Below are positions 34,538 to 42,199 of a stretch of 64,000 nucleotides of DNA, one piece after another. This stretch comes from Wocania arenilitoris (GTDB lineage Bacteria > Bacteroidota > Bacteroidia > Flavobacteriales > Flavobacteriaceae), in contig NZ_JAKKDU010000004.1 in NCBI RefSeq assembly GCF_021728535.1, positions 197,021 through 261,020 of the forward strand. Reading direction: 5' to 3'. Both the position numbers and the translations under genes were made by a program. Position 1 is the stretch's first letter. Each line of letters opens with the position of its first letter. Below the pieces are notes generated by a model that saw only the letters and a list, made by a program, of their open reading frames with translations, was not told the DNA's origin and made no database searches.

Positions 34538-35236
34538 ATGCTAAACATTTTATTACTAAACATCCAAGATGGAGTAGAAGTGCTTCCCGAAGAATCAGTT
34601 AAAAAAACACTTTCAATTATCGAATTAATAAGTAGTGGTGGTGCTGCTGGACAAGTTATAATAGCTATCCTGTTTTTGTTGCTCATTGTAGCGTCATATA
34701 TTTATTTTGAAAGATTATTTGCCATAAAAGCAGCATCAAAAATAGATGCAAACTTTATGAATCAAATTAAAGATTACGTAAGTAATGGTAAAATAGACTC
34801 TGCACAAATGCTTTGTGCACAAGTAAATTCGCCCGTTTCAAGGTTAATAGGTAAAGGAATTTCTAGAATAGGAAAACCACTTGCCGATATTAACACAGCT
34901 ATTGAAAATGCGGGTCGATTAGAGATTTATGGCTTAGAAAAAAATGTTAGCATTTTAGCTACAATTTCTGGTGCAGGACCCATGATTGGATTTCTTGGCA
35001 CTGTAGTTGGCATGATATTAGCAATATTCGAATTAGCTAATGCCGGCGGAACTATTGAAATGGATGTTTTAGCAAGTGGTTTATATACTGCTATGACAAC
35101 CACGGTTGCAGGTTTAATTGTTGGTATTATTGGGTATATTGCTTACAACCATTTAGTAGTTAAAACAGATAAAGTAGTATATCAAATGGAAGCTAACTCT
35201 TTAGAGTTTTTAGATCACTTAAACGAACCTATATAG
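34538..35236 (+). CDS. exbB: MotA/TolQ/ExbB proton channel protein
   Basis: The 232-residue protein has one N-terminal membrane helix (about residues 37-57) and two further helices in the C-terminal half, with GAGPMIGFLGTVVGMI near residue 148 and YTAMTTTVAGLIVG near 187, the conserved channel helices. It uses the proton-motive force with ExbD to energise TonB. It is followed 1 base later by exbD and then by a tonB-like gene, so the context confirms ExbB over MotA or TolQ. Confidence 0.92.
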   Translation: MLNILLLNIQDGVEVLPEESVKKTLSIIELISSGGAAGQVIIAILFLLLIVASYIYFERLFAIKAASKIDANFMNQIKDYVSNGKIDSAQMLCAQVNSPVSRLIGKGISRIGKPLADINTAIENAGRLEIYGLEKNVSILATISGAGPMIGFLGTVVGMILAIFELANAGGTIEMDVLASGLYTAMTTTVAGLIVGIIGYIAYNHLVVKTDKVVYQMEANSLEFLDHLNEPI

Positions 35237-35237
35237 T

Positions 35238-35630
35238 ATGAACTTTAGAGGAAGAAATAAGGTTACACCAGAATTCAATATGTCATCAATGACAGATATT
35301 GTTTTTCTGTTACTTATATTTTTTATGATAGCATCCACCTTGGTTACAACTAATGCTATCGACATTATTTTACCAAAAGCAAGTGGTAAAACCGAAAACA
35401 AAAGATCGGTTGCGGTTAGTATTAAAAAGGATTTAACTTACTATATAGACCAAAAGAGAGTTGGTATTAGTGTTTTAGAAAATGAGTTGTTAGCAGCATT
35501 ATCATCTCAAGAAAAGCCAACTATAGTTTTAAGAGCTGAAAAATCAGTACCCGTTGAGAATGTTGTAAAAGTTATGGACATCGCTAACCGAAATAAGTTT
35601 AAAGTTATTTTAGCTGTAAAACCTAAATAA
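35238..35630 (+). CDS. exbD: ExbD biopolymer transporter
   Basis: The 130-residue protein has a short cytoplasmic N-terminus with FNMSSMTDIVFLLLIFFMI, the membrane helix with the conserved proton-binding aspartate (D in TDIVF near residue 19). A periplasmic domain with IVLRAEKSVPVENVVKVMD follows. With ExbB it forms the TonB motor. It ends 65 bases before the tonB-like gene, where a repeat element lies. Confidence 0.93.
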   Translation: MNFRGRNKVTPEFNMSSMTDIVFLLLIFFMIASTLVTTNAIDIILPKASGKTENKRSVAVSIKKDLTYYIDQKRVGISVLENELLAALSSQEKPTIVLRAEKSVPVENVVKVMDIANRNKFKVILAVKPK

Positions 35631-35640
35631 TAATATAATA

Positions 35641-35690
35641 TGTCACTTCGAGTGATTCCGATTTTTATCGGAATTGTATCGAGAAGTTTT
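35641..35690. repeat. GTCACTTCGAG-type dispersed repeat between exbD and tonB
   Basis: The block GTCACTTCGAGTGATTCCG followed by an inverted repeat (ATTCCGAT / ATCGGAAT) and ATCGAGAAGTTTTTTTAG looks like a mobile or dispersed palindromic element. A related one (GTCACTTCGAGCGCAGTCGA, then GAAGTCTC) is embedded in the E2 gene at 49841-49874. The shared ends are GTCACTTCGAG and TCGAGAAGT. Confidence 0.6.
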
Positions 35691-35695
35691 TTTAG

Positions 35696-36544
35696 ATGAA
35701 ATATTTTGAAACAATACATGAAAAGAATTCTGCTAGAATCACTGCGTTGATAGCTGTTATTCTTTTGGTGCTATTGTTTGTGGTGGGTACAACCTATATG
35801 GATCCGCCAGAAGAATATGGTGTAGCAGTAAATTTTGGGACAACAGATTTTGGTAAAGGCAATGTTCAACCAAAAAAGCCTGTAAAATCAACACCTCAAA
35901 AAATAGAAGCACCACCACAACCAGATGTTGCTAAATCAGAACCTACAAAATCATCGGAAACTAAAGAAGAAGTTTTAACGGCTGATAATGCCGAAGAAAT
36001 AGCTATAAAAAAACAAAAAGAAGCCGAGGCAAAGGCAAAAGCAGTTGCTGATGCTAAAGCGAAAGCTGAAGCCGATAGAATTGCCAAAGAAAAGCACGAA
36101 CAAGAAGAAAAAAAGAAAAAGTTAGATGCCTTAATTGGTGGTGTTAGCAAATCTGAAGGTAGTGAAACTGGTAGTGAAGGCAACGATAATAGTGCTGGTG
36201 ATAAAGGGCAATTAGATGGAGACCCATATGCTCCAAGTTATTTTGGTGGCAAAGGCTCAGGAACTGGCGGTGTGGGTTACGGTTTAAATGGTCGCGGAAG
36301 AGCAACATACAAAACAATTAAACAAGATTGTAACGAATCAGGAATGGTTATCGTTAGAATTGTTGTTAATAGAAATGGTAACGTAGTTGAAGCTACTCCT
36401 GGTGTTAAAGGCACTACAAATACAGCACAATGTTTATTAGAACCTGCCAAAAAAATAGCCTTATCTCATAAATGGCCAGCAGATTCTAAAGCACCTGTAA
36501 AACAAATTGGTTTTGTTAAAGTAAACTTCAAATTGGGACAATAA
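35696..36544 (+). CDS. TonB-family energy transducer
   Basis: The 282-residue protein has an N-terminal membrane anchor (about residues 18-34), a Pro-rich then Lys/Glu/Ala-rich coiled segment (about 60-145), a Gly/Ser-rich linker and a C-terminal TonB domain with GMVIVRIVVNRNGNVVEATPG. It transmits energy from ExbB/ExbD to TonB-dependent outer-membrane receptors. The ATG follows closely after the repeat element, so this element forms part of its leader. Confidence 0.9.
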   Translation: MKYFETIHEKNSARITALIAVILLVLLFVVGTTYMDPPEEYGVAVNFGTTDFGKGNVQPKKPVKSTPQKIEAPPQPDVAKSEPTKSSETKEEVLTADNAEEIAIKKQKEAEAKAKAVADAKAKAEADRIAKEKHEQEEKKKKLDALIGGVSKSEGSETGSEGNDNSAGDKGQLDGDPYAPSYFGGKGSGTGGVGYGLNGRGRATYKTIKQDCNESGMVIVRIVVNRNGNVVEATPGVKGTTNTAQCLLEPAKKIALSHKWPADSKAPVKQIGFVKVNFKLGQ

Positions 36545-36547
36545 ATA

Positions 36548-37765
36548 ATGACTTATCAAGATACATTAAATTGGATGTTTTCTCAACTGCCAATGTATCA
36601 AAAACAGGGTAAAACTGCATTTAAAAAAGATTTAACTAATGCTTTAAAATTAAGAGACCACTTAAATAGTCCTCATAAAAATTTTAAATCTATTCATGTT
36701 GCTGGCACTAATGGTAAAGGCTCAACAAGCCATATGTTAGCATCTATTTTACAAGAAGCTGGTTATAAAGTAGGGCTGTATACATCACCACATTTAAAAG
36801 ATTTTAGAGAACGCATCAAAATTAATGGAAAAGAAGTTAGCAAACAATATGTAATGGGTTTTATTAAACGTAATAAACCTTTTTTTGAAGCAAACAAATT
36901 ATCTTTTTTTGAAATGACAGTTGGAATGGCTTTCGAATATTTTTCAAAAGTAAAAGTAGATGTAGCTGTTGTTGAGGTTGGTTTAGGCGGGCGATTAGAT
37001 TCTACTAATATCATTACCCCAGAGGTTTCTGTAATTACCAATATTGGTTTAGATCACATGCAATTTTTAGGAAATACACTCGAAGCCATTGCTTTTGAAA
37101 AAGGTGGAATCATAAAACCAAATGTTCCTGTTGTGGTTGGTGAAACTCAAAAAAAAACGAAATCTGTTTTTAAAGATTTAGCTAAAAAGAATCATTCAAA
37201 AATAGTTTTTGCTGATAAAGAAATCACCAAAGCATATAAAACGGATTTATTAGGGAGCTATCAGTCAAAAAATGTGAAAACAGTGGTGCAAACCGTTAAA
37301 GAACTTAAATTAATAGGGTACAAAATAACAGAAGAAAATCTAAAAAAAGGCTTGCTCAATGTGGTGAAAAGCACAGGTTTATTGGGGCGTTGGCAGATTC
37401 TGAATGAAAAACCTAAAGTAGTTTGTGATACTGGTCACAATCGAGAAGGATTACAGTATGTTACAGAACAGCTATTAAATGAAACTTATGAAGCGTTGCA
37501 TATTGTTTTCGGAGTTGTAAACGATAAAGATATAAGTACTATTGCAAATTTGTTGCCTAAAAATGCAACCTATTATTTTTGTAAACCAGATATACCAAGA
37601 GGGATGGATGTCAATAAACTTAGGCAGAAATTAATAAGTTATAATTTAAAAGGAGAAGCTTATAATTCTGTAACTGAAGCTTATCAGGAGGCTTTAAAAA
37701 ATGCAACAAAAAATGATTTTATATTTGTTGGAGGCAGTACTTTTTTAGTAGCTGAAATAATTTAA
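36548..37765 (+). CDS. folC: Bifunctional folylpolyglutamate/dihydrofolate synthase
   Basis: The 405-residue Mur-ligase-fold protein has VAGTNGKGSTSHMLASIL (ATP loop, near residue 55), the folate loop region LYTSPHLKDFRERI near 75, EVGLGGRLDSTN near 142 and ITNIGLDHMQFLG near 160. It adds glutamate to dihydropteroate and folates in the cytoplasm. It starts 3 bases after the tonB-like gene, so it is probably co-transcribed with the Exb/TonB genes. Confidence 0.94.
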   Translation: MTYQDTLNWMFSQLPMYQKQGKTAFKKDLTNALKLRDHLNSPHKNFKSIHVAGTNGKGSTSHMLASILQEAGYKVGLYTSPHLKDFRERIKINGKEVSKQYVMGFIKRNKPFFEANKLSFFEMTVGMAFEYFSKVKVDVAVVEVGLGGRLDSTNIITPEVSVITNIGLDHMQFLGNTLEAIAFEKGGIIKPNVPVVVGETQKKTKSVFKDLAKKNHSKIVFADKEITKAYKTDLLGSYQSKNVKTVVQTVKELKLIGYKITEENLKKGLLNVVKSTGLLGRWQILNEKPKVVCDTGHNREGLQYVTEQLLNETYEALHIVFGVVNDKDISTIANLLPKNATYYFCKPDIPRGMDVNKLRQKLISYNLKGEAYNSVTEAYQEALKNATKNDFIFVGGSTFLVAEII

Positions 37766-37817
37766 CTTAATTCAGTTTTAGGCGTTATATTTGAAAATAT
37801 AAAATGAACAAAATATT

Positions 37818-38552
37818 ATGAAGAACTTTTTTACACTTTTATTATTAGTAGCAACTACATTAGCATGCTCTCAAGAATCAATACTTTTAAGATTGCATTA
37901 TAATAAAGGGGATAAATATGTTATGCTGATGGATATGAAGCAAGATATGGGTGTTGGCAAAATGATTATGAGTATGGAGATGCCAATGAAAGTAATAGCA
38001 GTTAACGATGGTGTTTATAATTCAGAAATGAGTTTTAAACGCATAAAAATGGATATGGAGCAAGCTGGAGTAAAAGTAAATTACGATTCTAACTTAAAGG
38101 AAGAAGATTTAGATGAAACAGCTAAAATGATGGTAGCTCAAATGAAACCAATGCTAGAAACAGTTTTGTTAACAAAAACTAATGTTTATGGAGAGGTTTT
38201 AGATATGCAGATGATTAAAGGCTCGGGAAGTGTAGATCAGTTTGCTAGTCAAACTGAAAGTGTTGTATGCCCAAAAGAAGCAGTAACTGTAGGCTATTCA
38301 TGGACTAATGAGAAAGATAATAATGGTATGAATATTAGTAGTACATATACTGTAAAATCTATTGATAGCAAAGTTGTTGTACTTGAAATTAAAGGCGATA
38401 TCACAGGTTCGTCTGAAGGAAACTTAACAGGTAGTTTAAATATTGATAAAGCTACTGGTGTTCCAATTAAAACTCATATTACAATGAACTTTGAAGTAAT
38501 GGGACAAAAAGTTTTATCTGAAATTAATATGACAATGGAAAAAACAATTTAA
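37818..38552 (+). CDS. DUF6263-like lipoprotein
   Basis: The 244-residue protein has a lipoprotein signal peptide with lipobox TLAC (Cys17) and a methionine-rich region (YVMLMDMKQDMG, MIMSMEMPMKV) that resembles DUF6263 proteins of Bacteroidota. The function is unknown. A TATATTTG motif at 37786-37793 precedes it but no -33 TTTG is clear. It is alone upstream of tRNA-Val. Confidence 0.65.
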   Translation: MKNFFTLLLLVATTLACSQESILLRLHYNKGDKYVMLMDMKQDMGVGKMIMSMEMPMKVIAVNDGVYNSEMSFKRIKMDMEQAGVKVNYDSNLKEEDLDETAKMMVAQMKPMLETVLLTKTNVYGEVLDMQMIKGSGSVDQFASQTESVVCPKEAVTVGYSWTNEKDNNGMNISSTYTVKSIDSKVVVLEIKGDITGSSEGNLTGSLNIDKATGVPIKTHITMNFEVMGQKVLSEINMTMEKTI

Positions 38553-38619
38553 AATTTTTCTTTTTTATTATCACTTTTATGGGTTTTTAAAATTTATTGA
38601 TTTTTTATTTAAAAAAGTT

Positions 38620-38649
38620 TTTGCAGTATTAAAAACTAGATTATATTTG
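38620..38649 (+). promoter_or_regulatory. Bacteroidota-type promoter of tRNA-Val
   Basis: TTTG at 38620-38623 and TATATTTG at 38642-38649 are separated by 18 bases, the spacing and motifs (TTTG / TAnnTTTG) of the Bacteroidota primary sigma factor. Transcription would start a few bases before the tRNA at 38664. Confidence 0.75.
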
Positions 38650-38663
38650 CAATCCAATTTAGA

Positions 38664-38738
38664 GGGCGCGTAGCTCAGTTGGTTCAGAGCACTTGGTTTA
38701 CACCCAAGGGGTCAGGGGTTCGAATCCCTTCGCGCCCA
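38664..38738 (+). tRNA. tRNA-Val(TAC)
   Basis: A 75-base cloverleaf starts with acceptor arm GGGCGCG, paired with CGCGCCC at 38731-38737, with discriminator A at 38738. The D-arm carries GCTCAGTTGGTTCAGAGC, the anticodon stem CTTGG/CCAAG frames the loop TTTACAC with anticodon TAC (valine), and the T-arm has GGTTCGAATCC. No CCA is encoded, so it must be added after transcription. Confidence 0.95.
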
Positions 38739-38759
38739 CTTCAATTTTAAAGATAAGGT

Positions 38760-38790
38760 CGTCTAAAAATTACTTTTTAGACGATTTTTC
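38760..38790 (+). terminator. Terminator after tRNA-Val
   Basis: A 10-bp inverted repeat (CGTCTAAAAA / TTTTTAGACG) with the loop TTAC is followed by ATTTTTCTTTTT. It lies about 22 bases past the tRNA and is a good intrinsic terminator. Confidence 0.8.
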
Positions 38791-38867
38791 TTTTTAGTTA
38801 TTTTTAATTTATTGTTTTAGTTGGGGTCAAGCAACTTTTGAGATTGATCCATTTAAAGGTTTAACCT

Positions 38868-40145
38868 TTATATTATTTCCAAAACTCTTTCTAAGGCCAT
38901 ACCACGTGAGCCTTTAATTAATAACGTAGCATTTTTAATTTGAGTAAAGTTAAACTCGTTTTTAAAATCTAGAAATGTTTTATATTGAATGACTATTTTA
39001 GAATTACTTCCAGACTTATAAAAATTTTCACCAACTAAAATAACGGTATCAATATTTAAGGAAATCGCTAAATCTGTAATTTCTTGATGCTCTTGTTTAG
39101 CATCTTTACCCAACTCGAACATATCTCCAAGTATAGCAATTTTAAACCCTGTATACTTCTCAAAATTAATTAAGGCAGCATGCATACTTGTTGGATTTGC
39201 ATTATAAGCATCTAAAATAATTTTGTTTGTATCCTTTTCAATGATTTGAGAACGATTATTTGTAGGGGTATAATTTTCTACTGCTGTTTTAATAGCTGAA
39301 TCTTCAACATTAAAATAATTTCCTATGGTGATAGCAGCAGCAATATTATTAAAGTTATAGTCTCCGATAAGTTGGCTTTTTATTTTTAAATTATTGTATT
39401 TGCATACCACAAAAGGTTGAGCATCTATAAATTCAACAATGACATCTGCATGGGTTTTATTGCCAAAAACAAATCGTTTTGCCTTATTAGTTTTTTTAAC
39501 TTGAATTGGATCTTGGTGATTTACAAAAATGGTTTCATTACTTGTAATTAAATAATCATACATTTCGCTTTTACCTTTAATTACGCCTTCAACACCTCCA
39601 AAACCTTCTAAGTGTGCTTTTCCAAAATTAGTTATATAGCCATAGTTTGGTGTAGCAATTTTACATAAAAACTCTATTTCTTTTTGATGATTTGCACCCA
39701 TTTCTACAATACCAATTTCGGTATTGGAGTTCATTGAAAGCAATGTTAGTGGCACACCAATATGATTATTTAAATTCCCACGAGTGGCTGTGGTTTTATA
39801 TTTTTGCGATAGCACAGCGTTAATTAATTCTTTTGTAGTGGTCTTTCCATTACTACCTGTTAAAGCTATAATAGGAACGTTTAAAAACTTTCTGTGAAAC
39901 GAAGCTAATTTTTGCAGTGTTTCAAGTACATCATTTACAAGAATAGTATTAACCGAGGTTTTATATTCAGCTTCATCAATAACTACATATTTTGCGCCTT
40001 TTTTTATAGCCTGTTCTGCGTAAGCATTACCATCAAAGTTATCGCCTTTTAGAGCGAAAAAAATATCATCCTTTTTAATTTTTCTAGTGTCTGTACAAAC
40101 CGAATTGCACTCTAAAAAAAGACTATGTATCTGTTTAATTTTCAA
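38868..40145 (-). CDS. murF: UDP-N-acetylmuramoyl-tripeptide--D-alanyl-D-alanine ligase
   Basis: The 425-residue protein has the Mur-ligase ATP loop ALTGSNGKTTTKELI near residue 100, GNLNNHIGVPLTLL near 125 and IGIVEMGANHQKEIEFL near 143, with LDAYNANPTSM near 308. It adds D-Ala-D-Ala to UDP-MurNAc-tripeptide in the cytoplasm, the last cytoplasmic ligase step of peptidoglycan precursor synthesis. It lies downstream of gldJ in the same direction, an arrangement that I recall as common in Flavobacteriaceae. Confidence 0.95.
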   Translation of the reverse strand: MKIKQIHSLFLECNSVCTDTRKIKKDDIFFALKGDNFDGNAYAEQAIKKGAKYVVIDEAEYKTSVNTILVNDVLETLQKLASFHRKFLNVPIIALTGSNGKTTTKELINAVLSQKYKTTATRGNLNNHIGVPLTLLSMNSNTEIGIVEMGANHQKEIEFLCKIATPNYGYITNFGKAHLEGFGGVEGVIKGKSEMYDYLITSNETIFVNHQDPIQVKKTNKAKRFVFGNKTHADVIVEFIDAQPFVVCKYNNLKIKSQLIGDYNFNNIAAAITIGNYFNVEDSAIKTAVENYTPTNNRSQIIEKDTNKIILDAYNANPTSMHAALINFEKYTGFKIAILGDMFELGKDAKQEHQEITDLAISLNIDTVILVGENFYKSGSNSKIVIQYKTFLDFKNEFNFTQIKNATLLIKGSRGMALERVLEII

Positions 40146-40180
40146 TGTTTTTTGTTTAATAAATAATAAATTAAAAGTAT

Positions 40181-40212
40181 AAAAAAAGTCCTAACATACA
40201 TTAGGACTTTTA
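40181..40212 (-). terminator. Terminator downstream of gldJ
   Basis: On the minus strand AAAAGTCCTAA pairs with TTAGGACTTTT across a 6-base loop and is followed by a run of T. It lies about 27 bases after the gldJ stop and before murF, so murF probably has its own promoter. Confidence 0.75.
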
Positions 40213-40238
40213 ATATTATTTATTTTAAGAATTGGTTT

Positions 40239-41936
40239 TTAATTCTTGGTCTTGTTTTTAGCTTTACTTTTAGATCCTACACGAGACATAGCACATCTAA
40301 ATCCAATGTAATCGGTAGCCATATCTTGAGGGAAGTAACGTCTTTGAGCCGGATCTAGCCAATATTCTCTATCTTTCCAAGAACCACCTTTGTAAACTCT
40401 AACTTCGTCATTAATTAAAGAAGATCTATTATTGCTTTTATCATATTCTCTAACAATATTTCCTAAAGAATCTCTTGAGATTTTATGTTTAGGGGAGTTG
40501 TACATTTGTCGAGTTTCTGCATGAGCATTATTTTCATCCGTTTCTTCATCTTCATTAAAGCTTTCAAAATTACGAGAAGAACGTCTGTCACCATCTCTAA
40601 AGTTTATAACATTGCTCTTATGAAAATTAGTTCTTAAATAGGTTTCGTTCTCATCTACAGGAACTTGTAAAATTTCTCCAGGTAAATTTCTTGCAATTAC
40701 TTTACCATTAGATAGAGTATCATAAACTATATCGTCTGAAGTCACTACCTTAACAGTGCCATCTTCATTAATTGCGTTTTTAGTATAAACGTTTCCACGG
40801 TAGTAGTTAAAGTCGTTAAACTCATCATCAATAATTGGTCTGTAAACGTCTGCTACCCATTCGGCAACATTACCAGCCATATCATATAGTCCAAAGTCAT
40901 TTGGTTCGTATGATTTAACTTCGTTAGTAATATCTGCACCATCATCAGACCAACCTGCAATACCACCATAATCTCCTTTGCCTTGCTTAAAGTTAGCTAA
41001 TTGATCACCGCGTATTTTACGTTTTCCAGAACGTGTGTATTGTCCATCCCATGGGTATTTTTTACGACCTCTATAAAGATTATAGCTTCTTAATTCACTT
41101 AAGCCTAAAGCAGCATATTCCCACTCGGTTTCGGTTGGTAGTCTGTACTTTGGTGAAATAATACCTGTTTCACGAGTGGCGTAAATACCAGTTTCGTTAC
41201 CATCTGCATCGGTTCTTACATTTCTTCTACCTCTTCCGTCACCATTTATAATTTCTTCATTACCGCCATAAGTTAAAGTAGGAGCGTTAATGTAGGTGTC
41301 TGTACTAAAAGTTTGGTCAGCATTAACATCTAAAGTTTTTGCATCTCTTTTTAAGTAGCCTGCTCTTTCAAGATAAAACTCATTTACACGATCTGATCTC
41401 CAATTAGCATATTCAACTGCTTGAATCCAACTAACACCAACAACAGGATATTCTGCATAGCCTGGGTGACGTAAGTAGTTTTCAGTCATAATCTCGTTAA
41501 AACCTAAACGATTTCTCCAAACTAAAGTATCTGGTAAAGCACCATGATAAATGGCTCTAAAATTATCATCTGTTGGTGGGTAAACACGCTTAATCCAATC
41601 TAAGTATTCTAAGTACATTACATTGGTGACTTCGGTTTCGTCCATATAAAAAGATTGAACATGCTGCTGCGTTGGAGTATTATTCCAATCGTGCATCACG
41701 TCGTCTTGTACTTTACCTTTAGTAAAAGTTCCGCCTTCTATAAAAACTAAACCTGGTGCGGTTTCTTGTTCTTTAAAACTGGTGTTGTATTGAAAACCAC
41801 CTTCTCTGTCGTTGATTTGCCATCCTGTTGCTCTAGAACTATTCTTCGAGCTCGAAGATTTTTTACAACCAATAGCGGTTACAGATAGTGCTAAAACTAC
41901 CATAACTTTTAATGCTACTACTTTTTTCATATCCAT
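40239..41936 (-). CDS. gldJ: Gliding motility / T9SS lipoprotein GldJ
   Basis: The 565-residue protein has a lipoprotein signal peptide with lipobox AIGC (Cys24) and a formylglycine-generating-enzyme-like (SUMF1/FGE-sulfatase) domain. Visible pieces are FIEGGTFTKG near residue 44, MDETEVTNVMYLEY near 97, LPTETEWEYAALG near 267 and DMAGNVAEWVADVY near 355, with YKGGSWKDREYW near 517. Catalytic cysteines of true FGEs are not evident, as is usual in GldJ. GldJ is needed for gliding and type IX secretion and stabilises other Gld proteins. The start could also be the ATG two codons downstream. It is divergent from porU. Confidence 0.95.
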   Translation of the reverse strand: MDMKKVVALKVMVVLALSVTAIGCKKSSSSKNSSRATGWQINDREGGFQYNTSFKEQETAPGLVFIEGGTFTKGKVQDDVMHDWNNTPTQQHVQSFYMDETEVTNVMYLEYLDWIKRVYPPTDDNFRAIYHGALPDTLVWRNRLGFNEIMTENYLRHPGYAEYPVVGVSWIQAVEYANWRSDRVNEFYLERAGYLKRDAKTLDVNADQTFSTDTYINAPTLTYGGNEEIINGDGRGRRNVRTDADGNETGIYATRETGIISPKYRLPTETEWEYAALGLSELRSYNLYRGRKKYPWDGQYTRSGKRKIRGDQLANFKQGKGDYGGIAGWSDDGADITNEVKSYEPNDFGLYDMAGNVAEWVADVYRPIIDDEFNDFNYYRGNVYTKNAINEDGTVKVVTSDDIVYDTLSNGKVIARNLPGEILQVPVDENETYLRTNFHKSNVINFRDGDRRSSRNFESFNEDEETDENNAHAETRQMYNSPKHKISRDSLGNIVREYDKSNNRSSLINDEVRVYKGGSWKDREYWLDPAQRRYFPQDMATDYIGFRCAMSRVGSKSKAKNKTKN

Positions 41937-42199
41937 ACGTTTAAGTAAGCTAATAATATTTTTGGTGCTGCAATATAAGAATTAAACCGAATAACACAAG
42001 CAATTTTTTGCATTTTAACCAAAAAAAGATGCATTTCATCCTATTTTTTAAACATTACAACGATGATTTTGGTGTTTTTACCGTTGTTTTGTGTTTAATA
42101 AACGCACGTTTTACTAATTTATTATTGTATTTTTGATGTGGTTTATAAATTTGTTATTTTTTTTAATAATAACATGTTATAAATGCCGTTATTTTAGCG
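41937..42199. other. Divergent gldJ-porU control region
   Basis: The 263 bases between gldJ and porU hold no gene. The gldJ side has a recognisable promoter (listed separately). On the porU side TATTTTTG at 42128-42135 matches the -7 motif, but no -33 element is at the right distance. Confidence 0.5.
41970..41999 (-). promoter_or_regulatory. Candidate gldJ promoter
   Basis: On the minus strand, TTG (41997-41999) and TATATTGC (41970-41977) are separated by 19 bases, close to the Bacteroidota TTTG / TAnnTTTG consensus with one mismatch in the -7 box. It lies about 34 bases before the gldJ start. Confidence 0.5.

Noticed and set aside
35896..36183. Minus-strand open frame of 95 codons
   Set aside because: It mirrors the Lys/Glu/Ala-rich low-complexity part of the TonB-like gene, giving a Ser/Phe-rich artefact.
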